NCBI RefSeq assembly: GCF_900100045.1
Contig: NZ_FNEA01000032.1
Span: forward strand, 1 to 48,262
Reading direction: 5' to 3'
DNA length: 48,262 nt
Source: Paracoccus denitrificans
Lineage (GTDB): Bacteria > Pseudomonadota > Alphaproteobacteria > Rhodobacterales > Rhodobacteraceae
A program made the position numbers and the translations under genes. Positions 45,470-48,262 of this stretch are shown here, in pieces. The notes under the pieces are model-generated. The model saw only the letters and a list, made by a program, of their open reading frames with translations, was not told the DNA's origin and ran no database searches. Each line of letters opens with the position of its first letter. The stretch's first letter is position 1.

Positions 45470-45499
45470 AACCGCGCGGGCCATCCCGCGCGGTTTTTT
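45470..45499 (+). terminator. Intrinsic terminator of lon
   Basis: AACCGCGCGGG and CCCGCGCGGTT form a perfect 11-bp stem around CCAT, with a run of six T at 45494-45499. It is the strongest terminator in the window. Confidence 0.93.
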
Positions 45500-45533
45500 C
45501 TTGACCGAGGCTCCAACAGAAAGGAGTTCGCTC

Positions 45534-45827
45534 ATGGCAAGATCGGAGAGGAAACCGGAAGGAAAAAGCATCGCCGAGCCGGAACCGGCGAAAGTTCTGC
45601 AAAAGCGGCAGCTTCTGGCCCAGGTGGCGCGCCGGACCGGCCTGCGCAACAGCGAGGTCAAGGCTGTGGTCGAGGCGACCCTGGCCGAGTTGGACGAGGC
45701 CATCGCCGCAGGCATGACGCTGGCCCTGCCACCGCTTGGCCGCGCCCGGATCAGCCGGCGCAACGACAGTTCCGGCGGCGAGGTCATCACCCTGCGCCTG
45801 CGCCGCCGCGCCGCCGACGAGGCGTGA
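45534..45827 (+). CDS. HU-family DNA-binding protein, divergent
   Basis: A 97-residue HU-like protein. After a charged N-terminal extension of about 22 residues (MARSERKPEGKSIAEPEP...), the helical body KRQLLAQVARRTGLRNSEVKAVVEAT is clear, as is the turn LPPLGRARI. The DNA-arm part is short and altered (RRNDSSGGEVITLRLRRR), without the usual RNPxTG and KxxPxF motifs. It may bind DNA in a different way or bridge. AAAGGAG precedes the ATG. It follows lon but has a terminator in between, so it may have a separate promoter or rely on leakage. Confidence 0.85.
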   Translation: MARSERKPEGKSIAEPEPAKVLQKRQLLAQVARRTGLRNSEVKAVVEATLAELDEAIAAGMTLALPPLGRARISRRNDSSGGEVITLRLRRRAADEA

Positions 45828-45845
45828 TTTTTCACCCGAATCCTC

Positions 45846-45874
45846 TTGCAGCCCGCCGCGGCTGCAGCTATCTA
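45846..45874 (+). promoter_or_regulatory. Promoter of tRNA-Val
   Basis: TTGCAG (45846-45851), a 17-nt spacer and TATCTA (45869-45874). The start would be near 45881, 3 nt before the mature tRNA. Confidence 0.6.
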
Positions 45875-45883
45875 GCGCGCATC

Positions 45884-45958
45884 GGGCGATTAGCTCAGCG
45901 GTAGAGCGCTTCGTTCACATCGAAGATGTCAGCGGTTCAAATCCGTTATCGCCCACCA
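45884..45958 (+). tRNA. tRNA-Val (CAC)
   Basis: A 75-nt tRNA that folds well: acceptor GGGCGAT with ATCGCCC, D arm GCTC/GAGC, anticodon stem CTTCG/CGAAG with loop TTCACAT and anticodon CAC, T arm AGCGG/CCGTT with loop TTCAAAT, and an encoded CCA. It reads GUG. Prophage genes begin about 130 nt downstream; the 3' half is a likely integration site. Confidence 0.97.
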
Positions 45959-45963
45959 TTATT

Positions 45964-46011
45964 TTCAACGACTTAGGCCAGCGCATACGAAGCGCGCCTA
46001 AGTCGATTGAA
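45964..46011. repeat. Long inverted repeat next to the tRNA 3' end
   Basis: TTCAACGACTTAGGC (45964-45978) is complementary to GCCTAAGTCG (45996-46005), A, TTGAA (to 46011): ten perfect pairs plus five after one bulge, with an inner GCGC/GCGC. It lies 6 nt after the CCA. Possible roles are an integrase or excisionase arm site, or a structured end of the tRNA transcript; there is no T tract. Confidence 0.7.
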
Positions 46012-46091
46012 CCTTCCCCTGCGGACGCAATCACAGAACTCGCGCAATTCAGCGCGCGATTCTCCACGCCCCACCACAGAGGAATGACGCC

Positions 46092-46274
46092 ATGAAGAAG
46101 GGCGCAGTCCAGATCGCGCACGAACTGGCCGATGCCGCAGAGCGAGCGCGCCTAGCTGGTGATACCGTCGCGTCTCTCGCGCTGGCCGTGAAGGCGACGG
46201 AATACCTGCAACTGGCAAAGCTGCTTGAGGACAGCCTTGCCACCCGCCCCCGCGACCAGAAGGAGAGGACATGA
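46092..46274 (+). CDS. Small phage protein, unknown
   Basis: A 60-residue, mostly helical protein (HELADAAERARLAGDTVASL, AVKATEYLQLAKLLED) that I do not recognise. AGAGGAAT precedes the ATG. Its stop overlaps the next gene start (ATGA), so it begins a three-gene phage operon. No signal peptide or membrane segment. The location next to the tRNA suggests an accessory or early gene. Confidence 0.7.
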   Translation: MKKGAVQIAHELADAAERARLAGDTVASLALAVKATEYLQLAKLLEDSLATRPRDQKERT

Positions 46275-46546
46275 GCGACTGGCAACCGATTGAGACTGCG
46301 CCGAAGGATGGCACGCCGATCCTCGCGCGAATCCGACCGGACCTCGCCGAACACCGGCCGCACTATGGATGGAGCGAGCCGGGGCGGTTCGCCGGCCTAT
46401 ATGTCGTGATCCGGCACCAGGGGCTTGCGCCTGATGGATTTGACCCCGGCTGGTCACTGAACGGCCCGTTCGGCCACGGCCTGGGATGCGATGACGTATT
46501 CTCGGGATGGTCCCCCCTGCCCCAGCCCCCGGAGGACGCGAGATGA
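46271..46546 (+). CDS. Phage protein with DUF551-like start
   Basis: A 91-residue protein. It opens with MSDWQPIETAPKDGTPILAR, the N-terminal signature shared by many small phage and prophage proteins related to DUF551, and closes with FSGWSPLPQPPEDAR. No function is known. It is coupled to both neighbours by ATGA overlaps. Tryptophan content is high (W at about 4, 34, 61, 82). Confidence 0.8.
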   Translation: MSDWQPIETAPKDGTPILARIRPDLAEHRPHYGWSEPGRFAGLYVVIRHQGLAPDGFDPGWSLNGPFGHGLGCDDVFSGWSPLPQPPEDAR

Positions 46547-46926
46547 GTGACGACCTGATTACCCGGCTGCGCACCATCACAAGCAGCGGCTGCAATCCAT
46601 ATTCTGCGTGCCACGAAGCCGCCGCCGAACTCGCCCGCCTCCACACGCAACTCGGCTTGCAGAAAGCCATGGTCCAAGGGGAACGCCGTCTGCGCATCAG
46701 GCGTGAAGCGGAACTGGACAGTCTCCGCGCCGAGGTGGAGAGGCTGACCGCCGCCCTATCCGACGAGCGGGCGCATGCGGAGGAAGGCGAGGTTAACCGA
46801 GCGTCACGGCGCCTAATTGCCGGGTTTATGCTGGACTGCAATGTCATTGGACATGTTGCGGCTGCTGAAAACCTCGTCCGGGCGATCAAGGGCGTAACTG
46901 CCCACCGCGCCCGGCGTCAGGGGTGA
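46543..46926 (+). CDS. Phage coiled-coil protein, unknown
   Basis: A 127-residue protein with an N-terminal part (DLITRLRTITSSGCNPYSACHEAA) that resembles the start of Ead/Ea22-like phage proteins and a central coiled coil (AELDSLRAEVERLTAALSDE). Ribosome site GGAGG precedes the ATG at 46543, which overlaps the previous stop. No function can be assigned. A UUCG-type terminator follows 95 nt downstream. Confidence 0.75.
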   Translation: MSDDLITRLRTITSSGCNPYSACHEAAAELARLHTQLGLQKAMVQGERRLRIRREAELDSLRAEVERLTAALSDERAHAEEGEVNRASRRLIAGFMLDCNVIGHVAAAENLVRAIKGVTAHRARRQG

Positions 46927-47021
46927 CGTTGCCTTGATGCGGGCCGCGATTTATGGAATACTCAGTTTGCACACGGAGGATTTCCACGGCCTGCGGCCCG
47001 CTCCGATTTCCGCCACGAAAG

Positions 47022-47044
47022 CCGGTCCTTCGGGGCCGGTTTTT
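47022..47044 (+). terminator. UUCG-loop terminator of the phage plus-strand operon
   Basis: CCGGTCC and GGGCCGG pair (one G-U) around a TTCG tetraloop and are followed by TTTTT. It lies 95 nt after the last plus-strand phage gene and 18 nt from the convergent lipoprotein stop. Confidence 0.85.
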
Positions 47045-47061
47045 GTATGCAGGGCACGGCG

Positions 47062-47262
47062 TCAGGGGTGACAGCCCGCCGCCATCTGGTCCAGCAGCAC
47101 CAGCCCTGCCCGCTGGGACTGCGCCCCGCCGTCCTCGATCAGCGCGGCGGCCAGCGCCCTGCGGGACGCCTCGGTGCCGTCACAGATCGCGGTTTGGCTT
47201 ACCGGCGTGCTGGCGCAGGCGGTCAGCCACAGCAGCGTCGTCCAGATCATCAGTCGATACAT
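47062..47262 (-). CDS. Small phage lipoprotein, likely outer spanin (Rz1-like)
   Basis: A 66-residue protein. The signal MYRLMIWTTLLWLTAC ends in a lipobox (LTAC), so Cys-16 would be lipidated and the mature part anchored in the outer membrane. It begins inside the preceding gene (47180-47262 shared, different frame), the nested plan of Rz/Rz1 spanins that fuse the two membranes during phage lysis. AGGAGG precedes the ATG. The mature part is not Pro-rich as in lambda Rz1, so the call rests on lipobox, size, overlap and cassette position. Confidence 0.65.
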   Translation of the reverse strand: MYRLMIWTTLLWLTACASTPVSQTAICDGTEASRRALAAALIEDGGAQSQRAGLVLLDQMAAGCHP

Positions 47263-47401
47263 CGTCCATCCTCCTGCGCGTCTCACGATAAGCCGCATCC
47301 TCTCGCGCCTGTGCGTCCGCCCTGCCCCGCGACCGGCCGCGCAGGAAAGCAGCCACAGCGGCGGCGACGGCCCCGAGGATGGTGAGAAGCCACGCGGTCA
47401 T
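47180..47401 (-). CDS. Small phage membrane protein, likely inner spanin-like
   Basis: A 73-residue protein with an N-terminal membrane segment (TAWLLTILGAVAAAVAAFL), a basic stop-transfer (RGRSRGRADAQ) and a charged helical tail (RETRRRMDDVSTDDLDDAAVADRL). This topology fits an inner spanin, although it is shorter than lambda Rz. Its ATG overlaps the holin-like stop (ATGA), and the lipoprotein gene is nested in its 3' part. GGGAAGAA precedes the ATG. Confidence 0.6.
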   Translation of the reverse strand: MTAWLLTILGAVAAAVAAFLRGRSRGRADAQAREDAAYRETRRRMDDVSTDDLDDAAVADRLRQHAGKPNRDL

Positions 47402-47580
47402 TTCTTCCCCCAGCGCCAGAACACCAGCGCATTCAGCACCCCTGCCCCAGCCAGCGCGATTGCCGCCTGTTCCAGGTCGATGGTGAACGTCCCGGCCTCG
47501 GGATCGAACGTGCCGATTCCCAGCGAGGACAAGGCGATTGCCAACGTGTAAAGCGCCATGCGCAGATAGACGGGGTTCAT
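47398..47580 (-). CDS. Holin-like small membrane protein
   Basis: A 60-residue protein with two apolar segments (about 7-22 and 39-56) separated by a short acidic loop (TFDPEAGTFTIDLEQ), ending in a charged WRWGKK. Its ATG overlaps the endolysin stop by ATGA. Size, topology and place between endolysin and spanin-like genes suggest a class II holin; an accessory membrane protein is the alternative. Confidence 0.6.
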   Translation of the reverse strand: MNPVYLRMALYTLAIALSSLGIGTFDPEAGTFTIDLEQAAIALAGAGVLNALVFWRWGKK

Positions 47581-48262
47581 GCTTTGCCTCCGAACGGGGA
47601 CTTGAAAAGCGCCAGAAGCGCGGCGATGATGCCCGCTGACGGCGCCGCAGGCTTGGTGGCATTCGGCGTCGTCGCCGAGAACTGCACCACCGGCATTGCC
47701 TTGAGCTTCGCGTGCAGCGCGGCCAACGTCTTGGGCCCCGCGATGCCGTCAGCCGTCAGCCCCGCCTCTTTCTGGAACCGTCGCACCTCGGTTGCGCCAT
47801 AGCCGGCCAGCACCAGGGCAGCCCGCACATAGCGCGCCTGCCGGTCGGCCATCCCATTGGTGCCGCCGTTGATGCGTCGGGTGATCATGGTAAGGTCGTT
47901 CGCGTCGGCAAGGCCGTTCAGGCTCGCGCGCGTCGGGTTGCCGGTAGACCAATACCAGATGGGGCCCAACCCTTCCCATGGATCGGTATTGACCGCCTCG
48001 GGATCGGATTCGAAGTCAGGGGCGCGCCTGTCCAGTTTCTGGGCCCATGCTGCGAAGGAGCGGTAGTTCGCCCGGCCGGTGATCTGAATGGGCCCCCTGC
48101 CCCGGAAACGCGATCCGTCGCCGGGTTGCGTGTTGCCCAGATCGGCGCGGCCCTCGTATCGCTTCTGCGCTGCGGTGGGGCCCCAGATTTCCCGGTCGTA
48201 TCGCCATCCCGCGCTTTCGTGCGCAAGCTGGCCGAGATAATGCGCCAGCCGGTGAGGCCGTT
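47577..48262 (-). CDS. Phage endolysin, GH19 with peptidoglycan-binding domain (partial)
   Basis: The 5' end is cut by the window; 228 codons remain. The frame is open to the edge and contains a GH19 (chitinase/lysozyme-like) domain: YLGQLAHESAGWRYD with the catalytic Glu, GRGPIQITGRANY, and MITRRINGGTNG. After it, a peptidoglycan-binding domain (EVRRFQKEAGLTADGIAGPKTLAAL) and a tail with a short apolar segment (SAGIIAALLALF) close the protein. It would hydrolyse cell-wall glycan at phage lysis. The stop overlaps the holin-like start. Confidence 0.9.
   Translation of the reverse strand, partial: RPHRLAHYLGQLAHESAGWRYDREIWGPTAAQKRYEGRADLGNTQPGDGSRFRGRGPIQITGRANYRSFAAWAQKLDRRAPDFESDPEAVNTDPWEGLGPIWYWSTGNPTRASLNGLADANDLTMITRRINGGTNGMADRQARYVRAALVLAGYGATEVRRFQKEAGLTADGIAGPKTLAALHAKLKAMPVVQFSATTPNATKPAAPSAGIIAALLALFKSPFGGKA

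Larger units (their letters stand above)
45959..48262. mobile_element. Prophage (left part) next to tRNA-Val
   Basis: From the tRNA end to the window edge the genes are small, overlap by ATGA and are of phage type: three on the plus strand (46092-46926) closed by a terminator, then a minus-strand lysis cassette (endolysin, holin-like, two spanin-like genes). No integrase or structural gene is visible inside the window, so the element continues to the right. Integration at the tRNA is inferred from position, since the second attachment site is out of view. Confidence 0.75.

Noticed and set aside
42863..45835. 990-codon frame opposite lon
   Set aside because: Antisense shadow of lon and the HU-like gene.

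Overview
The window looks like a chromosomal segment of a high-GC alphaproteobacterium of the Rhodobacteraceae, most likely Paracoccus or a close relative. The evidence is protein character (GroEL, DnaX, IleS, Lon, an Alphaproteobacteria-style leucine-degradation cluster), strong G/C third-position bias that creates many long antisense shadow frames, RpoH-like promoters of the alphaproteobacterial type (TTGAA, 15 nt, CCTAYCT), and an FNR box upstream of ompW. Genus assignment is an inference.

Layout. 1-5000: end of groES, groEL and its terminator, a loose region with a possible 49-residue basic protein, a cold-shock gene with a small co-oriented gene, and an Uup-type ABC-F ATPase. 5100-12100: aquaporin Z, a DUF2218 protein, the dnaX-ybaB-recR replication/repair operon, an Hsp20 gene with an RpoH-like promoter, a YdcH-like protein, a DUF599 membrane protein and an MFS transporter. 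12377-21855: a leucine/isovalerate catabolic block on the minus strand (ivd; then mccB, macro-domain gene, mccA, GST, HMG-CoA lyase, methylglutaconyl-CoA hydratase), split by ompW on the plus strand and two LprI-like genes. 21966-27507: a phosphatase and cbiB for cobalamin, divergent hemC and hemE for tetrapyrroles, a DMT exporter, and a divergent LysE/Lrp pair. 27651-37419: RecD-like helicase, EcsC protein, an Ivy-type lysozyme inhibitor, GNAT, flavin reductase, apt, ispH, GST, rnhA, TRIC-type channel, VOC protein, truncated haemoglobin and an FAD monooxygenase. 37604-45827: ileS, a putative glycosyltransferase, an AT-richer gene-poor stretch of about 880 nt, csbD, lon and an HU-like protein. 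45884-48262: tRNA-Val(CAC) followed at once by prophage genes, including a lysis cassette (GH19 endolysin, holin-like, nested spanin-like pair) that runs off the right edge.

The most unusual signal is a dispersed element of about 22-24 nt (GAGTATTT, then a purine stretch with AAC, then RAGAA). I count eight copies: most sit just beyond stop codons, three are joined to a GC-rich hairpin, two sets form head-to-head or tail-to-tail inverted pairs, one supplies the Shine-Dalgarno of the next gene, and one lies in frame inside ileS. Other regulatory signals read directly from sequence include an FNR box at ompW, a palindrome at the predicted start site of ivd, two RpoH-like promoters with identical spacers (hsp20, lon), back-to-back hemC/hemE promoters sharing one -35 region, and a strong hairpin in the ileS leader.
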